Shown here piece after piece: positions 27,994 through 36,672 of a DNA stretch of 64,000 bases (position 1 is its first letter; the number at the start of each line of letters is the position of its first letter). The stretch is taken from positions 6,621,001 to 6,685,000 of the forward strand of contig NZ_CP012382.1 in the NCBI RefSeq assembly GCF_001267885.1. The letters are read 5' to 3'. Under the pieces are notes generated by a model. The model was given only the letters and a program-made list of their open reading frames with translations. It was not told where the DNA came from and did not search any database. The DNA comes from Streptomyces ambofaciens ATCC 23877 (lineage in GTDB: Bacteria > Actinomycetota > Actinomycetes > Streptomycetales > Streptomycetaceae). The position numbers and the translations under genes are program-made.

Positions 27994-28883
27994 CAGATGG
28001 AGTCCTTCAGTCGTTCAATGAGGTCGGCTGAGTCGTCGAACGGCAACGCTGCGGCCCTCAGCCGCTCGAAGGCGCTGCCGTAACGGCTCACTTCCGTATG
28101 GTCCTCGACATACAAGGCGTTCGTCAGGTTCTCCAGATAGACGACGTCAAGGTCAGCCGTCTCGGGGAAGCCGAACAGTACGAAGCTTCCGATCATCCCC
28201 ACGTGTGGCGGGGCATCGAGCGGAAGCACCTGTATCGAGACATTCGGAAGCTCTTGTCTGTCGAGCAGCGATTGAAGCTGCTCCTTCATGATCTTCGGGT
28301 GGCTCTTGACCCGCGGACGGAGCGCAGCCTCATGGATGACGGCCCACAGCTCCAGAGGGTCCGGGCGGGTAAGGACGGACTGACGAGCCATCCGCACCTC
28401 TGCCAGCCGGTTGACCTCGTCGGGGGTCGACGTCATACCCGTGGCGCTCAGCGTCGCGCGAGCGTAGGCGACCGTCTGGAGGAGTCCCGGGATGAGGGTG
28501 GACTGGTACGAGCGCATCGACTGTGCGTCAGCCTCCAGGCTGATCAGGTCCGCGTACGCCGGGGAGATCAAGTCTTTGTAGGTCTGCCACCACCCGCGCC
28601 GGCTCCCATGCCGCGCGATGGAGCGGAGGACGGTACGAAGGGACTCGTCCTCGACGTCGTAGAGGTCCAGAAGCTCGTCAAGATCGTCAGGCTTGATGCC
28701 CAGGCGCCCCAGTTCGACGCGGCCGACCTTCGATTCGGGCATCGACGTGCGAGCGGCGACGTCTTCGAGTTTCAGCCCCTTGGCCTGGCGCAACTGACGC
28801 AGCTTCGCCCCAAGCTGACGCTTGCGCACCGTCGGCTCACCTACTGCGCCCAACTCGTCCCCGATTCCTCGTCTCTGCGCCAT
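27993..28883 (-). CDS. XRE-family regulator with DUF5753 (Scr1-like) domain
   Basis: The 296-residue protein has an N-terminal helix-turn-helix (LGAKLRQLRQAKGLKLEDVA, SMPESKVGRVELGR) and a C-terminal DUF5753 ligand-sensing domain (YQSTLIPGLLQTVAYARA, VRMARQSVLTRPDP, ELWAVIHEAALR, IQVLPLDAPPHVGMIGSF). This is the standard Streptomyces partner of DUF397. It probably represses its own promoter and the divergent gene at 29091. As the only classical repressor in the visible prophage it is a candidate for the motif 1/motif 2 binder, though its type usually acts locally. Confidence 0.85.
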   Translation of the reverse strand: MAQRRGIGDELGAVGEPTVRKRQLGAKLRQLRQAKGLKLEDVAARTSMPESKVGRVELGRLGIKPDDLDELLDLYDVEDESLRTVLRSIARHGSRRGWWQTYKDLISPAYADLISLEADAQSMRSYQSTLIPGLLQTVAYARATLSATGMTSTPDEVNRLAEVRMARQSVLTRPDPLELWAVIHEAALRPRVKSHPKIMKEQLQSLLDRQELPNVSIQVLPLDAPPHVGMIGSFVLFGFPETADLDVVYLENLTNALYVEDHTEVSRYGSAFERLRAAALPFDDSADLIERLKDSI

Positions 28884-29090
28884 CTTCCCGCCGCTGGAGC
28901 GACGCGGCTACACAGCCTCCCATAGTTGGGACGCCGACCCTAGATCGGACTGCATTTTTGCAGTCTTGGTCTGTCGGGTTGCAATTCCGAGAGTTCTGGC
29001 GACACACTAGACGTGCCATTCCGCACACGGCGAGTCACCGAATGTACGGGGCTTCGTTGTGACGTGTGCCTGATTCCGGGAGGTGGGGGA
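28884..29090 (+). promoter_or_regulatory. Divergent control region with GACTGCA palindrome
   Basis: The 207-bp gap between the XRE gene and the gene at 29091 is less GC-rich than its surroundings. It contains GACTGCATTTTTGCAGTC (28948-28965), a perfect 7-bp inverted repeat, and TTGCAATT at about 28980. These TGCA-type sites fit an operator of the XRE regulator. An in-frame extension of the 29091 gene to 29013 exists but lacks a ribosome site. Confidence 0.5.
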
Positions 29091-29303
29091 ATGGCGTACG
29101 AGCGAACGCTTCAAGAGCCGATCTGCTTAAGCGATCCGCTGGAGTGGGGTCCGAAACCGGCGCCGGGGTGTGACGTGTGCGGGGCCCTCGCGAGTCAGTA
29201 CGCGACGTTCAACAACCCGAGCAACCCCGAGTACAACCCGTCAAAGGCGACTGACGTTCTCGTCGAAATCGGCCGGCACCCGCACGGGGAGGGGCGCTCG
29301 TGA
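29091..29303 (+). CDS. Hypothetical protein
   Basis: A 70-residue protein starting at an ATG behind GGGAGGTGGGGGA. It has CDVCGALASQYATFNNP near the middle and ends GRHPHGEGRS. It is divergent from the XRE-DUF397 pair and overlaps the next gene. Function unknown. Confidence 0.5.
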   Translation: MAYERTLQEPICLSDPLEWGPKPAPGCDVCGALASQYATFNNPSNPEYNPSKATDVLVEIGRHPHGEGRS

Positions 29304-29560
29304 CCACGAATCCCTTCCCTGAAGTCTCCTCCGGCGAGGAGCTGGACGACGTATGGGCCGGCCACTACGTCGAATGCGTCGGCTGTGTCGACATGGTCCC
29401 GCTGCACAACGGCGAGGACCCCGTGGAGTGGGCGAAGAAGCACACCGCGGAGAGGCCATGGCACACGCGGTTCCGGACGACGCGCATCGTGAACTTCAGC
29501 GTGACGGCCGACAACGGACCGGCGGGCAGCCCGCCGGGACTGTTCCCAGCCGTCTCCTAG
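29300..29560 (+). CDS. Small Cys-containing protein beside XRE-DUF397
   Basis: An 86-residue protein starting at a GTG overlapping the previous stop. It contains YVECVGCVDMVP, DPVEWAKKHTAERP and HTRFRTTRIVNFSV. This pattern (Cys pair, WA-x-x-H, then H-x-R-F-R) is found in small proteins that often neighbour XRE-DUF397 pairs in Streptomyces. It is the last prophage gene before the junction. Function unknown. Confidence 0.5.
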   Translation: MTTNPFPEVSSGEELDDVWAGHYVECVGCVDMVPLHNGEDPVEWAKKHTAERPWHTRFRTTRIVNFSVTADNGPAGSPPGLFPAVS

Positions 29561-29599
29561 GCCCGCGGACCGGACCGGGTGCGTCCGGCTCGCGGTGGG

Positions 29600-29760
29600 C
29601 GCGACGGGGGGTGTGGTGCCTCCGTTGAGGTCGGCAGGGCACCAACCTCAGCACCCCCCGTGCGCGTCCGAAACCCTCGTCCCGGCGTCTCCTCCTCCGT
29701 TGGGGCGAGGAAGGTCCGCCCAACGCCGACACCTCCGCGTCCAGCCGGAGGTAGAGGGCG
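29600..29760 (+). other. Structured non-coding region near the prophage end
   Basis: Nested inverted repeats are packed together: GGGGGGTGTGGTGCC with GGCACCA...CACCCCCC (29605-29659), GTTGGGGCG with CGCCCAAC (about 29699-29724), and CTCCGCG...CCGGAG. No ORF with a ribosome site is seen. It could be a small structured RNA or part of the attachment region. Confidence 0.4.
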
Positions 29761-29763
29761 GAC

Positions 29764-29813
29764 GAAGCCCCGTTCATCTCCTCTTCCGTGGTGGAGATGG
29801 GCGGGGCTTCTTT
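29764..29813 (+). terminator. Strong terminator at the prophage end
   Basis: GAAGCCCC-GTTCATCTCC pairs with GGAGATGGGC-GGGGCTTC and is followed by TTTA. It insulates the prophage from the chromosome; the stop codon of the truncated host frame (29812-29814) coincides with the T-run. Confidence 0.8.
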
Positions 29814-29946
29814 ACGTCCTTCGGTGATGCGTGCTGGATAGCACTTCGGGTGTGTCGACGGTGCGGGTGGTCACCGCGTCCGCGCCGAACAGCGCGGGAT
29901 CGGCGGCCCGGGCGTGGTCGGAGTCCGTGAGGTTCTCCCAGCGCAT
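29812..29946 (-). pseudogene. Rv2578c-type radical SAM gene, 5' fragment cut by prophage
   Basis: Reading from the ATG at 29946, the first 34 codons give MRWENLTDSDHARAADP then ALFGADAVTTRTVDTPE, which matches the N-terminus of the Rv2578c family of radical SAM proteins. In that family TRTFDTPEFRG follows and the CxxxCxxC cluster comes later. After DTPE the sequence changes to VLSSTHHRRT and stops, so the gene has been interrupted. The rest should lie at the left end of the prophage, outside the window. The ribosome region and promoter remain on the chromosomal side. Confidence 0.75.
29842..29860. other. Prophage-chromosome junction (attachment site)
   Basis: Similarity to the radical SAM family ends between codons 30 and 35 of the truncated gene, which places the recombination point here. 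The Gp3-like directionality factor suggests a serine integrase, whose crossover core is only two bases, so the exact base cannot be set from one end. Confidence 0.6.
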
Positions 29947-30105
29947 TGACGCCTCCTCGGTAGCACTGCCCCCACAATAGAACACGTGTTCCCTTGATCG
30001 TGCGGACGAGTCGCGCGGGGCCGCTTCACGCCCCCGGATTTGGTGGCCGGGCGGCGGGGTGGTTGGCTTGCCCGGACCCCGAGAACCAGGCCCTGGAGGA
30101 ACCCG

Positions 30106-30549
30106 ATGGCGCAGGTCGAGGCGACTACCGAGCGGATCGTCGCAGCGGACGCGGAGACGGTGTTCGACACCCTCGCCGACTACAGCGGCACCCGCGCGAA
30201 ACTGCTGCCCGAGCAGTTCAGCGAGTACGAGGTCCGCGAGGGCGGCGACGGTGAGGGCACCCTCGTCCACTGGAAGCTCCAGGCCACCAGCAAGCGCGTC
30301 CGTGACTGCCTGCTGGAGGTCACCGAGCCGACCGACGGCGAGCTCGTCGAGAAGGACCGCAACTCCTCCATGGTCACCACCTGGCGGGTCACCCCGGCCG
30401 GCGAGGGCAGGTCCCGGGTGGTCGTCGTCACCACCTGGCAGGGCGCCGGCGGCGTCGGCGGCTTCTTCGAGAAGACCTTCGCGCCCAAGGGCCTCGCCCG
30501 GATCTACGACGCCATGCTCGTCAAGCTGGCGGCCGAGGTCGAGAAGTAG
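30106..30549 (+). CDS. SRPBCC-family protein
   Basis: A 147-residue protein of the START/polyketide cyclase-like fold: an N-terminal strand VEATTERIVAADAETVFDTL, central strands (GTLVHWKLQATSKRVRDCLL, SMVTTWRVTP) and a long C-terminal helix (LARIYDAMLVKLAAEVEK). These proteins bind hydrophobic ligands; no catalytic residues are evident. The start is the ATG after CTGGAGGAACCCG. It is divergent from the interrupted radical SAM gene. Confidence 0.75.
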   Translation: MAQVEATTERIVAADAETVFDTLADYSGTRAKLLPEQFSEYEVREGGDGEGTLVHWKLQATSKRVRDCLLEVTEPTDGELVEKDRNSSMVTTWRVTPAGEGRSRVVVVTTWQGAGGVGGFFEKTFAPKGLARIYDAMLVKLAAEVEK

Positions 30550-30699
30550 CCAAAGCGCAAGCCCGGGGCGGCCGTTGGCCGCCTCACCGGTTCGAGTGAT
30601 CTCCGCCCGAAACCACCGCGCTTCCGTAACTCGTCGCACTTGTTCGCAGTTGCCGCATCAGGCGGCAAATGTGAGCAGGTGTGGCGAGGGGAGCGGAAC

Positions 30700-33099
30700 A
30701 TGGGCGGGATCACTCTGGTGCAGGACGAACCGGTCGCCGCACCCCCGACGCCTCCCGAACCCCCCGCACCGGGGCCCGAGCCCGGAGCCGGGCTGAGCCC
30801 GCGCCGGGTGCGGCTCGTCTTCGTCGGGCTGATGCTGGCGCTGCTGCTCGCCGCGCTGGAGCAGATGATCGTCGCCACGGCGCTGCCGAAGATCGTCGGC
30901 GAGCTGCACGGCCTGGACAAGATGTCCTGGGCGATCACCGCCTACCTGCTCACCTCCACCGTCGGCCTGCCCATCTACGGCAAGCTGGGCGACCTCTTCG
31001 GGCGCAAGGGCGTCTTCCAGTTCGCCATCGTGGTGTTCATCGTCGGCTCGGCGCTCGCCGGCCGGGCGCAGACCATGGACCAGCTGATCGCCTTCCGCGC
31101 CGTGCAGGGCGTCGGTGCGGGCGGGCTGATGATCGGCGTCCAGGCGATCATCGCGGACATCGTGCCGCCCCGCGAACGCGGCCGGTTCATGGGCCTGATC
31201 GGTGCCGCCTTCGGGCTCGCCTCGGTCGCCGGCCCCCTGCTGGGCGGCTACTTCACCGACCACCTCTCCTGGCGCTGGTGCTTCTACATCAACGTCCCCT
31301 TCGGCCTGGTCACCATGGCCGTCGTGGCCGTGGTCCTGAAACTGCCCAAGCCGCAGGCCAAGCCGCGCCTGGACGTCCTCGGCGCGCTGCTGCTCGCCAC
31401 CGCCTCCACCTGTCTGGTGCTGCTCACCAGCTGGGGAGGCACCGAGTACGCGTGGGGTTCGAGGGTCATCCTCGGCCTGGCGGCCGGAGCGGTCGCCGCC
31501 ACGGTCCTCTTCCTGGTCGCCGAGCACTTCGCGCCCGAACCGCTGATCCCGCTACGGCTGTTCCGGGACTCCGTCTTCAACGTCACCGGCCTGGTGGGCC
31601 TGGTCGTCGGTATCGCCCTGTTCGGTGCCGCCAGCTACCTGCCGACCTTCCTGCAGATGGTCGACGGCGCCAGTGCCACCGAGTCGGGCCTGCTGATGCT
31701 CCCGATGATGGGCGGCATCGTCGGCGCCTCGATCATCTCCGGGCAGATGATCAGCCGCACCGGGCACTACCGGTCCCACCCGATCCTCGGCAGCGTGCTG
31801 TCCGTCATCGGCATGTGGCTGCTGTCCCGGCTCGACGCCGACACGCCCCGGCTGCACTACAGCATCTGGATGGCCGTCCTCGGCGCCGGCATCGGCATGG
31901 TGATGCCCGTCCTGGTCCTCGCCGTGCAGAACTCCGTGCGCCCCGCCGACCTCGGCACCGCCACCAGTGCCAACAACTACTTCCGGCAGATCGGCGGCAG
32001 CGTCGGCGCGGCCGTCTTCGGCACGCTCTTCGCCGACCGGCTCACCGACGCCCTCGCCGACCGGGTCCCCGCCGAGGCGGGCGCCGCCCTGCCCGACGCC
32101 GAGGCCATCACCCCCCAGCTCGTCCACTCCCTGCCCCCGGCGCTGCGCGACGCCTACATCGGGGCGTACGCCGACGCCATGCCGCGGATCTTCCTCTACC
32201 TGGTGCCGGTGCTCGTCCTCGGGCTGCTCATCGCCCTCTTCCTCAAGGAGAAACCACTGGTGTCCCACCACGCCCCCGTGACCGACCCGGGAACCGCTCC
32301 GCCCGTCGCCCCCGTCCCGCAGGCCCGGTCGCCCCACGCCGCCGGCATTCCGGTCTGCGGCACGGTGCAGCATCCCGACGGCACCGTCGTGCCCCGCGCG
32401 GCGCTCACCCTCATCGACGTCGGCGGTCAGCAGATCGGCCGGGGCGCCAGCGGCGAGGACGGACGGTACGCGCTGGCCACGCCCGGCGCGGGGGCGTACG
32501 TCCTGATCGCCGCGGCCGGCGGCCACCAGCCGCAGGCGGTCTCCGTGACCGTCGGCGAGCGCCCGGTGGACCTGGACGTCGTCCTCGGCGGCGCCGGGCG
32601 CCTCGCCGGCAGCGTGCTCACCGCCGACGGCAGCCCCGTGCGCGACGCGATCGTCACGCTCACCAACGTCCACGGAGAGGTCGTCGCCACCACCCGCAGC
32701 GGCCGGGAGGGCGGCTACGTCATCACCGAGCTGGTGGCCGGCGAGTACACCCTCGCCGCCAGCGCCCCCGCCTTCCGCCCGGCCGCCCTGCCCGTCAGCG
32801 TGCAGGCCGCCCGGGAGACCCGCCAGGACGTCGAGCTGGCCGGTGGCGCGGTGCTGCGCGGCACCGTCCGCGCCAGTGCCGGACGGGTCGTGGAGGACGC
32901 CCGCGTGACCCTGCTCGACGCGGCGGGCAACGTGGTGGACACGCTGACCACCGGGCCCGACGGCACCTTCCGGTTCGTCGACCTGTCGTCCGGTGAGTAC
33001 ACCGTCATCGCCGCCGGTTACCCGCCCGTCGCCACCGTGCTCCAGGTGGCCGGCGGCGGCCGGACCGAACGCGACCTCCAGCTCGGGCACGAGGACTGA
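30700..33099 (+). CDS. DHA2-type MFS exporter with C-terminal regulatory-like repeats
   Basis: A 799-residue protein. A Pro-rich cytoplasmic start is followed by 14 predicted membrane helices with the MFS motif [14 protein letters not shown] and a DHA2-type drug:H+ antiporter layout. From about residue 545 come three soluble domains of about 80 residues, each ending in an xDGRYA/GGYVI/DGTFRF...GEY(T/V) pattern typical of carboxypeptidase-regulatory-like (transthyretin-like) domains. Some actinobacterial exporters have such tails, probably extracellular or cytoplasmic binding modules. The ATG at 30700 is chosen because of the GGGGAG site. A strong terminator follows. Confidence 0.85.
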   Translation: MGGITLVQDEPVAAPPTPPEPPAPGPEPGAGLSPRRVRLVFVGLMLALLLAALEQMIVATALPKIVGELHGLDKMSWAITAYLLTSTVGLPIYGKLGDLFGRKGVFQFAIVVFIVGSALAGRAQTMDQLIAFRAVQGVGAGGLMIGVQAIIADIVPPRERGRFMGLIGAAFGLASVAGPLLGGYFTDHLSWRWCFYINVPFGLVTMAVVAVVLKLPKPQAKPRLDVLGALLLATASTCLVLLTSWGGTEYAWGSRVILGLAAGAVAATVLFLVAEHFAPEPLIPLRLFRDSVFNVTGLVGLVVGIALFGAASYLPTFLQMVDGASATESGLLMLPMMGGIVGASIISGQMISRTGHYRSHPILGSVLSVIGMWLLSRLDADTPRLHYSIWMAVLGAGIGMVMPVLVLAVQNSVRPADLGTATSANNYFRQIGGSVGAAVFGTLFADRLTDALADRVPAEAGAALPDAEAITPQLVHSLPPALRDAYIGAYADAMPRIFLYLVPVLVLGLLIALFLKEKPLVSHHAPVTDPGTAPPVAPVPQARSPHAAGIPVCGTVQHPDGTVVPRAALTLIDVGGQQIGRGASGEDGRYALATPGAGAYVLIAAAGGHQPQAVSVTVGERPVDLDVVLGGAGRLAGSVLTADGSPVRDAIVTLTNVHGEVVATTRSGREGGYVITELVAGEYTLAASAPAFRPAALPVSVQAARETRQDVELAGGAVLRGTVRASAGRVVEDARVTLLDAAGNVVDTLTTGPDGTFRFVDLSSGEYTVIAAGYPPVATVLQVAGGGRTERDLQLGHED

Positions 33100-33106
33100 G
33101 ACCGGC

Positions 33107-33137
33107 ACACCGGCGCGCGCGTGCGCGCCGGTGTTTC
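33107..33137 (+). terminator. Strong terminator
   Basis: ACACCGGCGCGC and GCGCGCCGGTGT form a perfect 12-bp stem with a 4-base loop, followed by TTCC, 8 bp after the exporter stop. Confidence 0.8.
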
Positions 33138-33194
33138 CGCGCGCCACCAGTTCCCCCGTTGCCGCACCTGGCCGCCGGCCACGGCCGTACCGTG

Positions 33195-33359
33195 GTGACG
33201 GCGGCACAGATCTTGCTGCCGGCGCTGCGCGGGGCCGGCACCGACGACGAGACCGGGCGCGGACTGCGCGTGGTCAGCACCCTCGCCCGCGAACGGGGCG
33301 CCAGCCGTACGAAGGCCGGCAAGACCCTCTGGTTCGCGCTGACGCCGCCCCGCCGCTGA
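33195..33359 (+). pseudogene. Fragment of an anti-sigma/HATPase-type regulator
   Basis: A short ORF ending DDETGRGLRVVSTLARERGA and SRTKAGKTLWFAL is the conserved C-terminal end of Streptomyces ATP-binding anti-sigma-like proteins (HATPase_c_2). The N-terminal ATPase motifs are absent upstream. It is best read as a remnant. The rest of the 33,138-33,547 gap holds no supported gene. Confidence 0.5.
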
Positions 33360-33547
33360 GCCCGCCCTCGCCCCCCGCTAAGTACTCCCGCCCCCGCTGA
33401 GCACGCCAGCGGCCCGAGGGGCGCGCGCCGTTTGCACGTCCGGTGAAGGAATGCGCCGGGCGCTTGTGGCAGTGCGCCGGGCGCGGTACACCGTACGGGT
33501 CCGTCACCTCCGACGGGCTGTACGTCGTCGCACCTGGGGAGACGGGC

Positions 33548-34276
33548 ATGAGCGTGACGAGCCGGTACCGGGACGCCTGGGAGAGCTTCTGGAACGAGGT
33601 GCCGGAGGGACAGGGGGCGGTGTTCTGGGACGCGGAGCCGATGCTGACCTCCGGCCGCCACCTCGCCCACTTCGAGCCGCACCTGATCGACCCCGGTCTG
33701 CCGCTGATCGACCTCGGCTGCGGCAACGGCACCCAGACGCGTTTCTTCGCCGACCGCTTCCCGCACGTCGTCGGCGCCGACCTGAGCACCGCCGCCCTCG
33801 ACCACGCCCGCCGCTCCGACCCCGCCGGCCGGGCCGCTTACCGGCAGCTGGACGCCGCCGACAAGGCCGAGGCGGAGACGCTGCACGCGGAGCTGGGCGA
33901 CGCCAACGTGTACGTGCGGGGTGTCCTGCACCAGTGCGAGCCCGACGACCGGCAGCCGCTGGCCGACGCCCTCGCCGTACTCGTCGGCACACGCGGGCGA
34001 GCCTTCCTGGTGGAGCCCTGCCAGGCCGCCGGGACGGTCCTGGCGGGGCTGGCCCGGGAGCCCGAGGGTCCGCCGGCCAAACTCGCCCCCGTCCTGCGCC
34101 ACGGACTGACCCCCGGCGCCGCCCCCGACGAGGCGGTGCCGCAGCACCTCCGCGCGGCCGGACTGACCGTCCTGGCGAGCGGTGAACTCCCGCTGTTCAC
34201 CACGGAGTACACGCCGGACGGCGCCAGGATCGAGCTGCCGTCGACGTGGGTGGTGGCGGGCCCGGCAGCGGGGTGA
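33548..34276 (+). CDS. Class I SAM-dependent methyltransferase
   Basis: A 242-residue protein with a SAM-binding motif LIDLGCGNGTQTRFFADRFP at about residues 54-73, VVGADLSTAAL and VYVRGVLHQCEP. It looks like a thiopurine/small-molecule methyltransferase of the Methyltransf_25 type. The substrate is unknown. The ATG at 33548 follows GGGGAGACGGGC; upstream in-frame starts have no ribosome site. Confidence 0.8.
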   Translation: MSVTSRYRDAWESFWNEVPEGQGAVFWDAEPMLTSGRHLAHFEPHLIDPGLPLIDLGCGNGTQTRFFADRFPHVVGADLSTAALDHARRSDPAGRAAYRQLDAADKAEAETLHAELGDANVYVRGVLHQCEPDDRQPLADALAVLVGTRGRAFLVEPCQAAGTVLAGLAREPEGPPAKLAPVLRHGLTPGAAPDEAVPQHLRAAGLTVLASGELPLFTTEYTPDGARIELPSTWVVAGPAAG

Positions 34277-34474
34277 CACAGCCTGCCCGTCGTGGCGCGC
34301 GGCCCGCGGGCCTCCCGACCTGGACGCCGGCCCCCGGAGCCCGTCCTCGCCGAGGTGCCGGAACTCGGTGCCGAGGGGGGCGGGGGCGGTCCCTGCCGAC
34401 CCGGCCCGACCGGTGGAGACCCTTTCCCCCTTCTTCGTAGCCGCCTCCCGCTTCGGCGCGTAACGTGACGCCCC

Positions 34475-35308
34475 ATGAAGATCCTCATCAGCGCCGACAT
34501 GGAGGGCGCCACCGGTGTCACCTGGCCGGCCGACGTGCTGCCGGGGACGCCGCAGTGGGAGCGGTGCCGGTCGATGTTCACCTCGGACGTGAACGCCGCC
34601 GTGCTGGGCTTCCTGGACGGCGGCGCCGACGAGGTGCTGGTCAACGAGGCCCACTGGACCATGCGCAACCTGCTCCTGGAGCAGCTCGACGAGCGCACCC
34701 AGATGCTCACCGGCCGGCACAAGGCCCTCTCCATGGTGGAGGGCGTCCAGCACGGGGACGTGGACGGCATCGCGTTCATCGGCTACCACGCGGGCGCCGG
34801 CATGGAGGGTGTCCTCGCGCACACCTACCTCGCCAACCAGATCACCGGCGTGTGGCTGAACGACGTACGGGCCAGTGAGGGTCTGCTCAACGCGCACGTC
34901 GTCGCCGAGTACGGCGTGCCGGTGGTCCTGGTCACCGGGGACGACGTGGCCTGCGAGGACGCGCTCGGATACGCGCCCGGGGCGCTGAAGGTCGCCGTCA
35001 AGGACCATGTGTCGCGGTACGCGGCCGTGTGCCGTACGCCGGCCAGGACCGCCGCCGACATCCGGGCGGCGGCCAAGGAGGCGGCGGCCCTCGCGGTGCG
35101 CCACGAGCCGGTGAGCGGCGGTCCGTTCACGGTCGCGGTGGAGTTCGACGCCGAGCACCTGGCCGCGGCCTCGACCGTGGTGCCGGGTGTGGCCCGGACC
35201 GGGGAGCGGAAGGTGGCGTACACCCACGACACCATGTTCGACGCGATCCGTACGTTCAAGGCGGTCACCACGATCGCCTCCGCCGCCGTGGAGGAGCAGT
35301 ATGGCTGA
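34475..35308 (+). CDS. M55 family D-aminopeptidase (DppA-like)
   Basis: A 277-residue protein starting MKILISADMEGATGVTWPAD, the metal-binding N-terminus of M55 peptidases, with EAHWTMRN, IGYHAGAG and GDDVACEDA as further conserved blocks. DppA-type enzymes release N-terminal D-amino acids from short peptides in the cytoplasm. It overlaps the next gene by eight bases, and the M20, S9 and S66 peptidase genes that follow suggest use of D-amino-acid-containing (cell wall) peptides. Confidence 0.88.
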   Translation: MKILISADMEGATGVTWPADVLPGTPQWERCRSMFTSDVNAAVLGFLDGGADEVLVNEAHWTMRNLLLEQLDERTQMLTGRHKALSMVEGVQHGDVDGIAFIGYHAGAGMEGVLAHTYLANQITGVWLNDVRASEGLLNAHVVAEYGVPVVLVTGDDVACEDALGYAPGALKVAVKDHVSRYAAVCRTPARTAADIRAAAKEAAALAVRHEPVSGGPFTVAVEFDAEHLAAASTVVPGVARTGERKVAYTHDTMFDAIRTFKAVTTIASAAVEEQYG

Positions 35309-36623
35309 GCAGACCGGGCACACCGGCGCGCAGGCACTGGACGAGGTCGTCCGGTTCACCTCCGAGCTCATCCGGATCGACACGACCAACCGGGGCGGCG
35401 GGGACTGCCGGGAGCGCCCGGCCGCCGAGTACGCCGCCGCGCGGCTCGCCGAGGCCGGTGTCGAGCCCACGCTGCTGGAGCGGACCGAGGGCCGGACCAA
35501 CGTCGTCGCCCGCATCGAGGGCACCGACCCGTCGGCCGACGCGCTGCTCGTCCACGGCCACCTGGACGTGGTGCCCGCGGAGGCCGCCGACTGGAGCGTG
35601 CACCCGTTCTCCGGGGAGATCCGCGACGGGGTCGTCTGGGGGCGCGGCGCCGTCGACATGAAGAACATGGACGCGATGATCCTGGCCGTCGTGCGCGACT
35701 GGGCCCGGCGGGGCGTACGGCCCCGGCGGGACGTCGTCATCGCGTTCACCGCGGACGAGGAGGCCAGCGCCGAGGACGGCTCCGGCTTCCTCGCCGACCG
35801 CCACGCCGCACTGTTCGAGGGGTGCACCGAGGGCGTCAGCGAGTCCGGCGCGTTCACCTTCCACGACGGTGCCGGCCGGCAGTTCTACCCGATCGCCGCC
35901 GGTGAGCGCGGCACGGGCTGGCTCAAGCTCACCGCCCGCGGGCGGGCCGGCCACGGCTCCAAGGTGAACCGGGAGAACGCGGTGACCCGCCTCGCCGCGG
36001 CGGTCACCCGCATCGGCGACCACGAGTGGCCGTTGCGCCTGACCCCCACCGTGCGAGCGGCCCTGACCGAACTCGCCGCCGTCTACGGCATCGAGAGCGG
36101 CCTCGACGACGTCGACGCCCTGCTGGACAAGCTCGGGCCCGCCGCCAAGCTGGTCGAGGCGACCGTCCGCAACAGCAGCAACCCGACCATGCTGGACGCC
36201 GGTTACAAGGTCAACGTCATCCCCGGCGAGGCCGTCGCACAGGTCGACGGGCGCTTCCTGCACGGTCACGAGGACGAGTTCCGCAGCACCCTCGACCAGC
36301 TCACCGGGCCGGACGTGGACTGGGAGTTCGTCCACCGGGAGGTCGCCCTCCAGGCGCCGGTGGACTCACCGACCTACGCCGGGATGCGCGCCGCCGTCGA
36401 GGAGTTCGCCCCCGAGGGGCACGTGGTGCCGTACTGCATGTCCGGCGGCACGGACGCCAAGCAGTTCTCGAGGCTCGGCATCACCGGCTACGGGTTCGCG
36501 CCGCTGAAGCTGCCCGAGGGCTTCGACTACCAGGCCCTCTTCCACGGTGTGGACGAACGCGTCCCCGTCGAGGCGCTGCACTTCGGTGTCCGCGTCCTCG
36601 ACCGGTTCCTGCGCACGGCCTAG
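35301..36623 (+). CDS. M20 family metallopeptidase
   Basis: A 440-residue di-zinc peptidase with LLVHGHLDVVPAEA (His, Asp ligand), WGRGAVDMKNMDAM (bridging Asp), FTADEEASAEDGSG (catalytic Glu and Glu ligand) and CMSGGTDAKQFS near the C-terminus. All expected ligands are present. It belongs to the ArgE/DapE/carboxypeptidase group and should cleave dipeptides or acylated amino acids. The start at 35301 is coupled to the M55 gene. Confidence 0.88.
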   Translation: MAEQTGHTGAQALDEVVRFTSELIRIDTTNRGGGDCRERPAAEYAAARLAEAGVEPTLLERTEGRTNVVARIEGTDPSADALLVHGHLDVVPAEAADWSVHPFSGEIRDGVVWGRGAVDMKNMDAMILAVVRDWARRGVRPRRDVVIAFTADEEASAEDGSGFLADRHAALFEGCTEGVSESGAFTFHDGAGRQFYPIAAGERGTGWLKLTARGRAGHGSKVNRENAVTRLAAAVTRIGDHEWPLRLTPTVRAALTELAAVYGIESGLDDVDALLDKLGPAAKLVEATVRNSSNPTMLDAGYKVNVIPGEAVAQVDGRFLHGHEDEFRSTLDQLTGPDVDWEFVHREVALQAPVDSPTYAGMRAAVEEFAPEGHVVPYCMSGGTDAKQFSRLGITGYGFAPLKLPEGFDYQALFHGVDERVPVEALHFGVRVLDRFLRTA

Positions 36624-36672
36624 GACCGCACGGTCCCGGAGCGCACGGCCCAGAAACGAAGCTGGAGGAGAA

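Noticed and set aside
27784-28883. XRE-DUF397 pair as the first chromosomal genes, with the prophage ending near 27.8 kb
   Set aside because: Similarity to the interrupted host gene fixes the junction at about 29,850, and two further small phage-style genes lie between. A nested insertion cannot be fully excluded.
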